This document shows positions 29,501-40,077 of a stretch of 64,000 nucleotides of DNA, in pieces; position 1 is the first letter of the stretch, and every line of letters starts with the position of its first letter. The notes below the pieces were generated by a model. It ran no database searches, had not been told where the DNA came from, and worked only from the letters and a program-made list of their open reading frames with translations. The position numbers were made by a program, and so were the translations under genes. The stretch is from Bradyrhizobium sp. SZCCHNS1050 (GTDB lineage: Bacteria; Pseudomonadota; Alphaproteobacteria; Rhizobiales; Xanthobacteraceae). The stretch spans positions 62,001 through 126,000 of the forward strand of contig NZ_JAUETR010000003.1 of assembly GCF_032484785.1 (NCBI RefSeq). Direction: 5' to 3'.

Positions 29501-32500
29501 GCTATGTCAGCGGCGACGATGCGCTCGACGGAGCCGAGCTGCGCGCGACTCTCGCGTCAACGCTGCCGGACTACATGGTGCCGTCGCGCGTGATGGTGCT
29601 GCCGCGGCTGCCGCTGACACCGAACGGCAAGATCGATCGCAAGGCGTTGCCGTTGCCCGATACGCGGCTTGGGCAGGGACAGCGCGTCGCGCCACGCAAT
29701 CCGACCGAGGCCGCACTTGCTGCGATCTGGGCCGAGCTGCTGCACCAGCCGGACGTCGGCGTCACCGACAATTTCTTCGAGCTCGGCGGCGACTCGATCA
29801 TCTCGCTGCAGATGGTCAGTCGCGCACGCCGGGCTGGTCTCGAGCTGGAGCCGAGAGACGTGTTCCGGCTGCAGACGATCGAGCTGCTCGCGCCGGCCTG
29901 CGTGGCGGCGCGGAACGACCAGCCCGCAATCACTCGCGCGCGCGGCGCATTGTCCGGGCTGACGAGCGAGGAGCTCGCGCGGCTCGGTGTCGACTGGGAC
30001 CGCATCGAGGACGTCTACCCGCTCTCGCCGATGCAGCAGGGCATGCTGTTCCATAGCCTGCGCGATGCCGGAAGTGGCGTCTATGTCAACCAAGTCAGCG
30101 TCGAGATCCGCGGGCTGGACGTCGAGCGGCTGCGCACCGCGTGGCAGGAGGTCTCTGCCTGTCATCCGATGCTGCGTACCGGATTTCTCTGGCGCGAGCT
30201 GTCCGGCGCACCGCTGCAGGCCGTCCATCGCGCGGCCAGTGTGCCGTTCGCAACGGAAGACTGGTGTGGGCAAGCTGTCGATGAGGCGCGGCTGTCGTCA
30301 GCGCTGGCCGCGGAGCGTGATGCCGAGTTCGATCTCGCGGTGCCGCCACTGCAGCGTGTCCGCTTGTTGCAGCTCGACCACGATCGTCATCGCCTGATCT
30401 GGACCTACCATCATATCCTGATGGATGGCTGGAGCTCGGCCCGCTTCATCGGCGAAATCCTAGGGTGCTATGCCGGGCGGGCGCTCCCGGCTCTTTCGGC
30501 GCACTATCGCGATTATGTTGCCTGGCTGCTGGCCCAGGACGCGCAGGCCGCCGAGCGCTTCTGGCGAGGACAACTCACGGCCTTCGACCAGCCGACGCAA
30601 CTGGCCGATGCCTTCGGCGCGCGGCGCTACGACGCGCACGGACACCGGCGCTGCTACACCCGGCTCGACAAGGATGCGACCGCGGCATTGAAGGCGTTCG
30701 CCCGGCACGAGCGCATCACCCTGAACACGCTCATCCAGGGCGTCTGGGCGCTGCTGCTGCAACGCTACACCGGCCAGCAGACCGTTACATTTGGAGTCAC
30801 CGTCGCCGGCCGTCCGGCTGGTCTCGACGGGGCCGAGCAGATGATCGGCCTGTTCATCAATACGCTGCCCGTGATCGAGACGCCTTCGCCGGCCGCAACG
30901 GTCGGTGACTGGCTGCGCGCCATGCAGGACCGCAACGCGGCGATGCGCAACTTCGAGCAGACGCCGCTCTACGACATCCAGAGCTGGGCCGGGCGTGCCG
31001 GCGAGACCATGTTCGACAGCATCATCGTGTTCGAGAACTATCCCGTCGACCGAGGCCTGCTGCAGGGGGACGGCTCGCTTCAATTCGGCGAGCTGCGCAA
31101 CGTCGACGTCACGAACTATCCGATGGACCTGTCCGTCATGGTTGAGGATACGCTGCAGGTCGAATTCACCTATATGCCGAGCCACTTCACGCCGGAACAG
31201 GCGGAGCAGGTGAGGGCGCAATTCGAACATCTGCTCGCGGCCATGCTACGAGGTCCGGAAGCCAGGCTTGGCGCGATCGATGCGTCCACCGCTCAGGATG
31301 TGCAGCGCGCTGATGCCTGCAATGGCCGAGCGGCGTTTGCCGCGATGCGTCCACTCGTCCACGAGATGATCCGCGATCATGCAAAGCGCGATCCGGAACG
31401 TGTCGCCCTGACGATCGGCGGCCGGAACCTGTCCTACGGTGAGCTCGATCGTCGCGCCAACCGGATCGCGCACCACCTCGTCGAGGCCGGGCTCGGGCCC
31501 GACCAGCGCGTCGGCGTCGTCGTCGAGCGCAATGAAGCGACGATGGCCGCGCTGCTTGCCGTGCTGAAGGCGGGCGGAGCCTATGTCCCGCTCGATCCCG
31601 AGCTGCCGCCGGACCGCGTTGCTCATGTGATGCGCGATTCCGGGATGAGGATGCTGCTGTCCGGCGCGCGTGACATCTCTGTTATCGAAGGCGTTCAGGC
31701 GATCGATCTGGCCTCGTTCGATTTCGCCAGCGGTCCGAACCATGCGCCGGATCCACGCCTGCATCCGGAGAGTCTCGCTTATGTGATCTACACGTCCGGT
31801 TCGACCGGGCGGCCGAAAGGCGTCGCCGTCGCGCATGGACCGCTGGCGATGCATTGCCGAGCGACCGCTGCGCTCTACGAGCTCGACGAGCACGCAAGCG
31901 AGCTGCATTTCCTGTCGCTGGCCTTCGACGGCGCGCATGAACGGTGGCTCACGGTGCTGTCGCAGGGCGCTCGGCTGGTCATGCGCGATGCGGAGCTGTG
32001 GACGCCCGAACAGACCGTCGCCGAGCTTCATGCGCAGCGGATCACGCATATCGGCCTGCCGCCGGCCTATCTGCAGCAGGTCGCAGAGTGGGTGGAGCAG
32101 GCTGGCAATCCGCCGCCCGTTAGGCTGTATTCGTTCGGCGGCGAGGCGATGCCCAAGGCCGGCTTCGACAAGGTCAGGCGGACGCTGAAGCCGCAAATCC
32201 TGATCAACGGCTATGGACCGACCGAGACCGTCGTGACACCGCTCGTGTGGAAGGTCGACGGCAACACGGCGTGCGACAAGGCCTATGCGCCGATCGGGAT
32301 TCCCGTCGGCCGCCGCACCGCCTACATCCTCGATGGCTCGCTGAATCTCGTTCCGGCAGGCGCAGCCGGCGAGCTCTACATCGGCGGGTTCGGGCTTGCG
32401 CGCGGGTACCACGCCAAGCCAGGCATGACGGCGGAACGCTTCGTGCCGGATCCATTTTCGGCGGACGAGGGCGCACGCCTCTACCGCACCGGCGACCTTG

Positions 32501-33993
32501 CGCGATGGGATGCGAGCGGCACGATCGAATATCTCGGACGCAGCGACGATCAGGTCAAGGTCAGCGGCTTCCGGATCGAGCTTGGCGAAATCCAATCGGC
32601 TCTGCTGAGCGACCCAGCGGTCGCGCAGGCTGCCGTGCTCGCCGTGGTGGGTGCGGGAGGAAATCAGCTCGTGGCCTATGTGGCGCCACGGGCGCCAGGC
32701 GACGCCGCCGCAGCTGCGGCCGAGCGGCTGTCTGCAACGCTGACTGCCGCGCTGCGCCGGACTTTGCCGGCCTACATGATTCCATCCCGCATCATCGTGC
32801 TCGAGCGTCTGCCGACGCTGTCGAGCGGCAAGGTCGATCGCAAGGCGTTGCCCGCACCTGATATCGCAGCCGGGCGCGCGTTCATCGCCCCGGAAAGTCC
32901 CGCCGAGGTCGCGATGGCGAAGCTGTGGGCGGAGATCCTCGGTGTTGCGCAAGTCGGCGTCACCGACAACTTCTTCGAGCTCGGCGGCAACTCGATCCTG
33001 AGCCTCAATGTGATCGCGCGCCTTCGCCGTGCCCCGATCCTCGATGGCGAGATCAAGCTGCGGGATCTTCTCCAGAAGCCGACCATTCGCGCCTTGCTCG
33101 GCACGCCCGCAGCATCATCCATGCGGCCGTCGGCGCTGCTGCCCCTGAGTTCGCCGATCGATGGCACGCCGCCGGTGTTCTGTCTTCACGGCGGCTTCGG
33201 CACGGTGTTCGACTACGCGCCGCTGGCGCGGCGTCTGGAGGGACGGAGGCAACTGATCGGACTGCAGTGCCGGACGCTGATCGAACCGTCCTTCACCGAC
33301 GAGTCGCTGACGGCAATGGCCGTGGACTATGTTGATGAGATCGCGCGGAAGCAAAGCAAGGGACCCTATCATCTGATTGGCTGGTCGCTTGGCGGACTGG
33401 TCGCGTGCCTGGTTGCTGCCGAACTTGAGCGGCGCGGTGAGCGGGTCGAGCGCCTGGCGCTGATCGACAGCTTCGTTCCGCATGGTGACGAGCAGCCGTC
33501 GCCCGGGCGGCATTGGACCGACGACTTGCTGGCGCTGCTGTCGGTCGCGGCGCCGGGCGTGCAGCCTTCAGCCATTGCGTCGCAGGTGACGGCGATTCGT
33601 TCGGGCGATGCGCCGGTGACGGACGAGGTGATCCGGCGCCTGGTCGTCGATGCAATCGGCACGGCGCCGCTGCAGCCGCGCGACGGTCTTCTCGGCGTCG
33701 ACGACATCGTCTCGGCCTTCAGGGTCGGGCGCCACCTCGCGCAACTGGCTCGGGCGGCCGAATGGCCGGCCGATCTCGTTGCAGCGCCCGGCTGCTGGTG
33801 GACCTCCGGCCGGCTTCGACAGCGCGATCGGCTCGCGGCGGGACTGCCGCAGGCGGCAGATTTGGGCGTGGTCGGCGACGACCACTTCTCGATCCTTGGC
33901 AACGAATCCTTCCTGGCGGCGCTCGGCGTGTGGCTGGAGCCGGACCAGGCGGCGCAGACATCACCGGCTCTGCAGCCGGAACCGGCTGAATGA
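17587..33993 (+). CDS. NRPS 3: C-A(hOrn)-T-E-C-A(Ser-like)-T-E-C-A(Gly)-T-C-A(hOrn)-T-TE
   Basis: This protein of about 5468 aa adds the last four residues and releases the product. The ATG at 17587 overlaps the NRPS 2 stop (ATGAATGA) and is preferred over an in-frame ATG 21 bases upstream. Module 1 has C (HHIVADG from 183), A code D-G-E-G-S-G-G-V-T, carrier Ser1050 and E (HHLVVDG from 1229). Module 2 has a DCL-type C (H1704-H1705), A code D-V-W-H-F-G-R-I-N (Ser-like), carrier Ser2566 and E (H2745). Module 3 has C (H3219-H3220), a Gly-type A (D-I-L-Q-L-G-L-V-W) and carrier Ser4070. Module 4 has C (H4275-H4276), A with the same D-G-E-G-S-G-G-V-T code and carrier Ser5136. A type I thioesterase ends the protein (GWSLGG, Ser5267; His5433 in GDDHFS). 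The repeated unusual code is assigned to N5-acylated hydroxyornithine mainly because the cluster encodes the two enzymes that make it. Release could be hydrolysis or cyclization. Confidence 0.93.
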
Positions 33994-34000
33994 GGTGACC

Positions 34001-34984
34001 ATGGGCCTTCATCCTGATATCGCGGCACTGCTCGAGATGATCCAGCTCGGAACGGAATCGGGCGCGCGCATTCCGTTTCCGCAACTGACGCCAGCGCAGG
34101 CGCGTGCCGATTTCGACGCCTCCTCGCCGCTGCTGGATGTCGATCCGCCGCCGCTCGCCTTCGAGAGGCAGCTTGCGCTGCCGATGCGCGACGCGACGGA
34201 GATCGCCGGGCGCCTCTATGCAGCGCGGCCGTTGGACGTCGCCGATCCGATGCCCGTGCTGCTCTACATGCATGGCGGCGGCTTCGTCGTCGGCAGCCTC
34301 GACTCGCACCAGCCGTTGTGCCGGGGCCTTGCCGATGACAGCGGCGCGGCAGTGCTGTCGATCGCCTACCGGCTGGCGCCGGAGCACCGGTTTCCGACGG
34401 CATTCGAGGACTGCGTCGATGCCCTCGCCTGGATCGGGCGCGAGGGGCCTGCACTTGGCCTCGACCCGCGGCGGGTCGCGATCGGCGGCGACAGTGCGGG
34501 GGGCACGCTGGCCGCGGCGCTGGCGATCGCCGCGCGCGACGACCGGGCCTTACCGCAGCCTGTCCTTCAGGTCCTCGCCTATCCCGGGCTCAGCCCGCAG
34601 CAGGTCTCGGACTCCTACGAGAAATACGGTTCGGGTTATCTGCTTGAGCGCGAGACCGTGGACTGGTTCTTCGACCACTATCTCCGCCATGACGCCGATC
34701 GCCACGACTGGCGATTTGCGCCGCTGGCCGCGTCCGATCTCACGCGCGTCGCGCCCGCGCTGATCGTGCTCCCCGAGTTCGATCCGCTGGCGGACGAGGG
34801 AAGGGCCTATGCCGCACGCTTGCGCGCGGCCGGCGCCGCCGTGGATCTGAAGGTCTATCCCGGCATGATCCACGAGTTCCTGCGCATGGGCAACGTCGTT
34901 CCGGACGCTTTGCACGCCCGCGCCGACATCGGCGCCAAGCTCGCCGCTGTCTTCGCCACGCGAATGGGAGCCGGCAATCCATGA
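34001..34984 (+). CDS. Alpha/beta hydrolase of the HSL (hormone-sensitive lipase/esterase) family
   Basis: This 327-aa protein has the two HSL hallmarks: the oxyanion-hole motif HGGGF (in YMHGGGFVVGS) and the nucleophile motif GDSAGG. The acid lies in EFDPLADEG and the catalytic His in the GMIHEF segment. No signal peptide is seen, so it should be cytoplasmic. The start at 34001 follows GAGGTG just after the NRPS 3 stop, which supports it over longer in-frame starts. The TGA overlaps the start of the exporter gene, placing it inside the siderophore operon. Its substrate is unknown. It might hydrolyse an ester or lactone of the lipopeptide or its ferric complex, but it lacks the recognizable features of Fes or IroD-type esterases. 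Confidence 0.85.
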   Translation: MGLHPDIAALLEMIQLGTESGARIPFPQLTPAQARADFDASSPLLDVDPPPLAFERQLALPMRDATEIAGRLYAARPLDVADPMPVLLYMHGGGFVVGSLDSHQPLCRGLADDSGAAVLSIAYRLAPEHRFPTAFEDCVDALAWIGREGPALGLDPRRVAIGGDSAGGTLAAALAIAARDDRALPQPVLQVLAYPGLSPQQVSDSYEKYGSGYLLERETVDWFFDHYLRHDADRHDWRFAPLAASDLTRVAPALIVLPEFDPLADEGRAYAARLRAAGAAVDLKVYPGMIHEFLRMGNVVPDALHARADIGAKLAAVFATRMGAGNP

Positions 34985-36714
34985 TGACGCCATCCAATCC
35001 AGGCGTTGCCAGCGTCGGAAGCCTGCTGCGGCCCTATTGGCTGCTGCTCGCCGCAGCCATTCTGCTCGGTCTCCTCGGCGGCGCCAGCGTTGCGGGCCTG
35101 CTCGCCGTGGTGAACCGCGGCCTCTACGCAGGGGCAGGCGACGTCGGTGGCCTCGTCGCCTCGTTCGCGGGTCTCTGCATTCTGATCGTGATCGGGTCGG
35201 TCGGCTCTGACATCAGCGCGAATGTCGTCGGCCAGCGGATCGTGGCCTCGTTGCGCAAGTCGCTGGCCGCCAAGATACTGATGGCGCCGATCGACCAGCT
35301 CGAATCCTATCGGTCGCACCGCCTCATCCCGGTCTTGACCAAGGATGTCGACGCCATCAGCGATTTCGCGTTCTTCTTTCCGGCCTTCCTGGTGTCGGGC
35401 GTCATCGTCGCCGGCTGCCTGATCTACTTGGCGGTGCTATCGTGGCCGCTGTTCCTGGTCACGGCAGCCTTGATCGCGCTCGGGTCGTTCGTCCATTATC
35501 TCGCCCGCAAGCGCGGAATGATGGGCTTCACTCTCGCGCGCCAATACGAAGACGACCTGCAGAAGCATTACCGCGCGATCTCCGAAGGCGCCAAGGAGTT
35601 GCGCCTGCATCGCCCGCGCCGGCGCCACGTCCATGTCGATCTGATCGGGCGGACGGTCGACCGGATCGGCAACGTGCAGATCAAGGCCATCAATCTGCTC
35701 GTGACGGCGCGTGCGCTCGGGACGGTTCTCCTGTTCCTGGTGATCGGGACCGCTCTGGTGCTGCGTCCACTGCTGTGGCCCGACAGCCCGGCCTCGGTGT
35801 CCAGCGGCTTCGTTCTGGTGCTGCTGTTCATGCGCGGACCGATCGACCAGTTGATCGGCATGCTGCCGTCGCTCGGCCGCGCGCAGGTCGCGATGCGCCG
35901 GATCGCCGAGCTGTCGGACCGTTTCACCGCCGCAGAGGCGGGCCTGCTCGATGATCCGCAGGATCGAACCGCCGACCAGATCGAATCGATCGAACTGCGC
36001 GGCGTCTCCTACGCCTTCCCGGCGTCGTCGTCCGAACGCCCCTTCACCATCGGACCGATCGACCTTCGCATTCGCCGCGGCGAGATCGTCTTCATCGTCG
36101 GTGAAAACGGCAGCGGCAAGACGACGCTGATCAAGCTGCTGCTCGGCCTCTATGTGCCCGACCGCGGCGTGCTGCTGCGCGACGGCAGCCCGGTCGTCAA
36201 CGAGACCCGCGACGACTATCGGCAGCTCTTCACCACAATATTCTCGGACTATTTCCTGTTCGACACCTTGGCGCAGCAGAGCAGTCAGCGGCCGGAGCTC
36301 GCGCAGCGCTATCTCGACCGTCTCGAGCTCGCCCACAAGGTCTCGATCGATGGCGGCGCATTCTCAACCACCGACCTGTCGACGGGCCAGCGCAAGCGGC
36401 TCGCCCTGATCAATGCCTGGATCGAGGGACGCCCGGTGCTGGTGTTCGACGAATGGGCGGCCGATCAGGACCCGGCGTTCCGTCAAATCTTCTACACCGA
36501 GCTGCTCGCCGACCTCAAACGTCTGGGCAAGACGATCATCGTGATCTCACACGACGATCGCTACTTCCACTGCGCCGATCGGATCGTGCGCCTGCGCGAC
36601 GGTCGGATTGACGCCAGCGACGCCGCTGAACGCCGCGAGCCGGCACAAAGGCCACGCACGCTCACGACCGTTATGCAGGAGCCCGCTCCGTCGCTTGGAG
36701 CATCGAATCCGTGA
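34981..36714 (+). CDS. PvdE/SyrD-like peptide-siderophore export ABC transporter (fused membrane and ATPase domains)
   Basis: This 577-aa half transporter has about six hydrophobic segments in residues 15-310 and a C-terminal ATPase domain. The ATPase has a Walker A GENGSGKTT (374-382), a signature motif STGQRKR and a Walker B VLVFDEWAADQDP. The FDEWAADQDP wording and the LSTGQRKRLA signature are typical of the cyclic-peptide/siderophore exporters PvdE and SyrD. It most likely moves the siderophore or its precursor across the inner membrane. The start (ATGATG) overlaps the hydrolase stop, so the genes are coupled. A 133-base spacer separates it from the acetyltransferase gene. Confidence 0.9.
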   Translation: MMTPSNPGVASVGSLLRPYWLLLAAAILLGLLGGASVAGLLAVVNRGLYAGAGDVGGLVASFAGLCILIVIGSVGSDISANVVGQRIVASLRKSLAAKILMAPIDQLESYRSHRLIPVLTKDVDAISDFAFFFPAFLVSGVIVAGCLIYLAVLSWPLFLVTAALIALGSFVHYLARKRGMMGFTLARQYEDDLQKHYRAISEGAKELRLHRPRRRHVHVDLIGRTVDRIGNVQIKAINLLVTARALGTVLLFLVIGTALVLRPLLWPDSPASVSSGFVLVLLFMRGPIDQLIGMLPSLGRAQVAMRRIAELSDRFTAAEAGLLDDPQDRTADQIESIELRGVSYAFPASSSERPFTIGPIDLRIRRGEIVFIVGENGSGKTTLIKLLLGLYVPDRGVLLRDGSPVVNETRDDYRQLFTTIFSDYFLFDTLAQQSSQRPELAQRYLDRLELAHKVSIDGGAFSTTDLSTGQRKRLALINAWIEGRPVLVFDEWAADQDPAFRQIFYTELLADLKRLGKTIIVISHDDRYFHCADRIVRLRDGRIDASDAAERREPAQRPRTLTTVMQEPAPSLGASNP

Positions 36715-36847
36715 GCCGCATCTTTGTAGTTAATCTAAAGACAGCGCTACAGACTTTGTTGTCTTCGTCGTGCCGGCCGATCTACATCCTGAGCGGGAGT
36801 GGACAGAGATGGCGCCCGTGCAGATCAATGAGAGGGAAGGAGTTCGC

Positions 36848-37909
36848 ATGAGCGCGACTGCGAGCGCTAGGGGTAGTGTCCGGACATTCCCCGTCGCAAC
36901 CGATGCGACAATGTCGGTCGTTCGCGACGATGACGGGCTCCGGGTGATCGCGGACGGCGCGCCGTTGCTGTCGCTTCGGCCGGATGGCGAACTGACGCGT
37001 CTGATCGTGCACGACGGGATCGATGATTGGCGCCGGGTGTCGCGCGGAGTGGCGGCAATGGCCGAAGCGGTCTTCGGCTGGGCGCCGTCGCTCGAGAGGC
37101 TCGTCATCACGCCTGACGACAACCCGGCAGCAGCATCGGCGTTGGCGAAAGACGGCGTTGCGGTCGTGACCGACGGCAGGCTGACGCTGTATCCGGACAT
37201 GGTGATGCAGCTTCGCGAGAACTGGCTGACGGGCGCCGCGCGCCCGGCGTTTCCGCTGTCCTACGCGATGACCGACGGCAGGCGGCATCCGCGGCGGCCG
37301 CCCAAGCCGGTCGGCACCGTCTACGCCCGCTTCATTCCCTGGCTGTCCGACGTCGTCAGTTTTCGCGTCGTCGACATCGCTCACGATCTCCTGCTGGTCC
37401 ACCGCTGGCTCAACGATCCGCGGGTGGACTCGTTCTGGAACGAAGCGGGGGACATCGACAAGCACCGACAGTATCTGTCGCGGATCATGTCGGACCCGCA
37501 CATGGTGCCGCTGATCGGCTCCTTCGGTGATCAGCCGTTCGGCTATTTCGAGCTCTATTGGGCGAAGGAAAATCGCATCGCGCCGTTCTACGATGCGGCG
37601 GACTATGATCGCGGCTGGCACGTGATCGTTGGCGAGGACGGCTTCCGGGGCCGCCGCTTCATCACGGCCTGGCTTCCCTCGCTCATGCACTACATGTTCC
37701 TCGACGATTGCCGCACCGAGCGTATCGTCGGCGAGCCGGCGGCGGCGCATTCGCAGCAGCTGCGCAACCTGGATCTGGCTGGGTTTGCCCGGCTCAAGAA
37801 CTTCGATTTCCCACACAAGCGGGCAACCCTGGTCATGTTGCTGCGCGAGCGCTTCTTCGGCGACCGGCTGTGGCAGCCGGCGACCAAGGAAGCACCCACA
37901 GAAGCCTAG
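36848..37909 (+). CDS. N5-hydroxyornithine acetyltransferase (IucB/VbsA-type siderophore GNAT)
   Basis: This 353-aa protein carries the AlcB/IucB-type siderophore acetyltransferase domain at about residues 168-335. Landmarks are HRWLNDPRVDSFWNEAG, GYFELYWAKENRIAPFY, GWHVIVGE and a FPHKRA...RFF end. Enzymes of this family transfer an acyl group, usually acetyl, from acyl-CoA to the hydroxylamino nitrogen of N-hydroxylysine or N-hydroxyornithine, forming a hydroxamate. The start at 36848 is chosen because AAGGAG lies directly upstream. An in-frame ATG at 36770 would add 26 residues without a good ribosome-binding site. The monooxygenase that supplies the substrate follows immediately. The acetyl group is the likely donor, but longer acyl groups cannot be excluded from sequence. 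Confidence 0.87.
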   Translation: MSATASARGSVRTFPVATDATMSVVRDDDGLRVIADGAPLLSLRPDGELTRLIVHDGIDDWRRVSRGVAAMAEAVFGWAPSLERLVITPDDNPAAASALAKDGVAVVTDGRLTLYPDMVMQLRENWLTGAARPAFPLSYAMTDGRRHPRRPPKPVGTVYARFIPWLSDVVSFRVVDIAHDLLLVHRWLNDPRVDSFWNEAGDIDKHRQYLSRIMSDPHMVPLIGSFGDQPFGYFELYWAKENRIAPFYDAADYDRGWHVIVGEDGFRGRRFITAWLPSLMHYMFLDDCRTERIVGEPAAAHSQQLRNLDLAGFARLKNFDFPHKRATLVMLLRERFFGDRLWQPATKEAPTEA

Positions 37910-37927
37910 CGCGGACGGAGCATCACC

Positions 37928-39259
37928 ATGTCGTATCATCCTGCCCCTGACTATGATGTCGTCGGCATTGGCTTCGGGCCATCGAACCTCGCACTGGCGA
38001 TCGCGCTCGACGATTGCGCGAGACAGCAGCGCTTGAAATGTCGGTCCCTGTTCCTGGAGAAGCAGCAGGACTTCAAGTGGCATGGCGGCATGCTGCTGCC
38101 CGGCAGCAACATGCAGATCTCCTTCCTCAAGGACCTCGTATCGCTTCGCGATCCGACCAGTCCGTTCACCTTCGTCAACTACCTGCACAAATCCGGGCGG
38201 CTGCTCGACTTCACCAACTGCAAGACGTTCTATCCGAGCCGGATCGAGTTCAACGACTACCTCCGTTGGGTCGCCGGTCAGTTCAGCGGCATGGTTGCGT
38301 ATGGAGAGACGGTCGAGGCTGTCGAGCCCGTGCACGCCGGCCAGTCCGTCACCGCGCTCCGCGTGCTCACGCGCATGGCTGACGGGAAAGAACGGTCACG
38401 CGTCACGCGGCACCTCGTGGCCGCCGTCGGCGGCGTGCCGCACATCCCGTCGGTATTTCGAGCGGTCGCGATCGATCCGCGGGTCGTGCACACCAGCGGC
38501 TATCTCGGCTCGTCGCTTGCGGCAGGATCGAACAGCCGGTCGCCGCGGGTGGCGGTCGTCGGCGGCGGGCAAAGTGCGGCTGAAGTCACGCTCGATCTCA
38601 GCGAACGGGTTCCCGACGCCCACATCGATCTGGTCTTCCGCGGGCACGCCCTCAAGCCGGCCGATAGCAGCCCGTTCGTGAACGAGATCTTCAACCCGGA
38701 CTACACCGATTATTTCCATTCGCGGTCCGACAGCCAGCGCGAGAAAATCGTCCGCAGCTTCCGCAATACCAATTATGCGGTGGTCGACCCCGACCTGCTC
38801 GATCAGCTCTACCGGATGACGTACCAACAGCGTGTCGCCGGGGCTCGGAAGCTGACGCTCCATCCGCGTAGCGAGATCGTCGCAGCTCATGCCGTCCCGG
38901 AGGGGATAGAGCTCGAGTTCGTCAACAAGGACGAGGAGGTCCGCCGCCGGGCAGTGTACGATGCCGTCGTGCTCGCCACCGGCTACGAGCGATCTCCGGT
39001 CCCGGCGTGTCTCGATCCGATCAGCCGCTACATCGAGTCGGCGTCGCTCGATCGCGACTATCGTCTGCGGACAAGCCCGGCGTTTTGTCCACAAGTCTAT
39101 GTCCAAGGCTGCGCCGAAACCTCGCACGGCCTGAGCGACACGCTGCTCTCGGTGTTGCCGATGCGGGCTCAGGAGATCACGAAGTCGCTCGTGTCGACAA
39201 CGGGGAGAGACCAGGATGCAGCGCCGTCTCGCGACCGGGCGGAGCGCGTGTACTCGTGA
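37928..39259 (+). CDS. L-ornithine N5-monooxygenase (PvdA/VbsO family)
   Basis: This 443-aa FAD/NADPH-dependent N-hydroxylating monooxygenase shows GIGFGPSNLA (13-22) for FAD binding. It also has KWHGGMLLPGSNMQISFLKDL with the family's substrate-loop wording, VAVVGGGQSAAEV near 207 for NADPH, NTNYAVVD, and VLATGYE near 344. It hydroxylates the delta-amino group of ornithine, the first step to the hydroxamate ligand. Lysine-specific IucD relatives share the fold; ornithine is preferred because of the peptide context and PvdA-like motifs. It follows the acetyltransferase by 18 bases, with GGAG upstream of the ATG. It is the last clear gene of the siderophore block. Confidence 0.92.
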   Translation: MSYHPAPDYDVVGIGFGPSNLALAIALDDCARQQRLKCRSLFLEKQQDFKWHGGMLLPGSNMQISFLKDLVSLRDPTSPFTFVNYLHKSGRLLDFTNCKTFYPSRIEFNDYLRWVAGQFSGMVAYGETVEAVEPVHAGQSVTALRVLTRMADGKERSRVTRHLVAAVGGVPHIPSVFRAVAIDPRVVHTSGYLGSSLAAGSNSRSPRVAVVGGGQSAAEVTLDLSERVPDAHIDLVFRGHALKPADSSPFVNEIFNPDYTDYFHSRSDSQREKIVRSFRNTNYAVVDPDLLDQLYRMTYQQRVAGARKLTLHPRSEIVAAHAVPEGIELEFVNKDEEVRRRAVYDAVVLATGYERSPVPACLDPISRYIESASLDRDYRLRTSPAFCPQVYVQGCAETSHGLSDTLLSVLPMRAQEITKSLVSTTGRDQDAAPSRDRAERVYS

Positions 39260-39456
39260 TGGAAAGTCGAGTGCAGAGCGACGATGAGCGCGCCGCGCGC
39301 GGCGTCGTGGAATGAGGCGAAAGGATATCGTCGCGGCGACCGGGCCGTCCCTGGCGTGTCACGGTCGAATTGTGATCGGGGGGCGCCGTGCCTGCATTTG
39401 CCGGATTGCCGACCTTTCGGGTCGGCCGGCGGGCACGGTGGAGTGCAGGATTGGAA

Positions 39457-39810
39457 ATGGGTGAGCCGCATCTGCCTGAGCGGGTCGTAACCTTGCTGGT
39501 ATCGAGTGAATACGCGCGGCTCGTCGGCCGGACCATGTCGGAGCGGCTCGACTACATCGTCGACATCGCCTCGCTGCATACGCGTGAAGAGCTGGTGCGG
39601 CGGCTGGACCTCGGCCGCGTGGTCGTGCGGCAGGTCGAGAAATGGCTCGCGTTCCACGGGCGCCGCGTTCGGCGCCCGAATGAAAGCATCGATATCGTCA
39701 TGTGCGGGTTGGAATTCCGGAAGCGGCGCGTCCGTCGCTCCCGGGTGACGGTACGATCGCGACGACTGAACGCCAAGACGAATCCGAGGGAGCCGGGCCG
39801 AGGCAGTTGA
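39457..39810 (+). CDS. Possible small hypothetical protein
   Basis: An ORF of 117 codons from the ATG at 39457 has GC-rich third positions and a plausible amphipathic pattern (ERLDYIVDIASLHTREELV, VVVRQVEKWLAFHG) in its first 80 residues. The C-terminal 40 residues are Arg-rich and look less like real coding. No family is recognized and no clear ribosome-binding site is seen (GGAAATGG is weak). It stands alone between the siderophore block and the Liv operon. It may be a genuine small gene, a decayed one, or a chance ORF in GC-rich DNA. Confidence 0.35.
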   Translation: MGEPHLPERVVTLLVSSEYARLVGRTMSERLDYIVDIASLHTREELVRRLDLGRVVVRQVEKWLAFHGRRVRRPNESIDIVMCGLEFRKRRVRRSRVTVRSRRLNAKTNPREPGRGS

Positions 39811-40077
39811 GTTGCTCGGGCTCTGCAGCGGGGCGAGGTCGCCGACCGCGCCTGCCGGGGACTGACGGGACCGCGACGCACGCGGAATGCATCACGCCCT
39901 TATCGCGTCGCATCATGGAAAATGAGACTCGTCGTCAAGGTCGAGGCCAGGCGGGTTGCACGCGCGCTCGGCTCATCCGGTAGCCTCCGCGGTCGATGGG
40001 GACTGACCGTCGCTCGTCAGAGATGACGCGAGGCGCCGGGAAGGTCCGCTGCCAACATGGCCAGAAAAACAGTGGCC
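39811..40077 (+). other. Intergenic region upstream of the Liv-type operon
   Basis: Together with 39260-39456, this makes up most of the only long non-coding stretch in the window. I find no convincing gene here. It is expected to contain the promoter of the downstream operon, but I cannot identify a clear -35/-10 pair. A repeated GCATCA hexamer and, just beyond this interval, an inverted repeat are listed separately. Confidence 0.5.
39889..39915 (+). promoter_or_regulatory. Two GCATCA hexamers spaced 21 bases apart
   Basis: GCATCA occurs at 39889-39894 and again at 39910-39915, exactly 21 bases start to start, on one DNA face. AraC-family activators commonly bind direct repeats about two helical turns apart, and an AraC-type gene lies in this operon. 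The motif is short and could arise by chance. Confidence 0.2.

Noticed and set aside
36715..36847. Possible iron-regulated promoter between the exporter and the acetyltransferase genes
   Set aside because: The stretch is locally AT-richer and has an AAGACA/TGTCTT pair, but I could not match it to an Irr, Fur/RirA or PvdS-type consensus well enough to call it.
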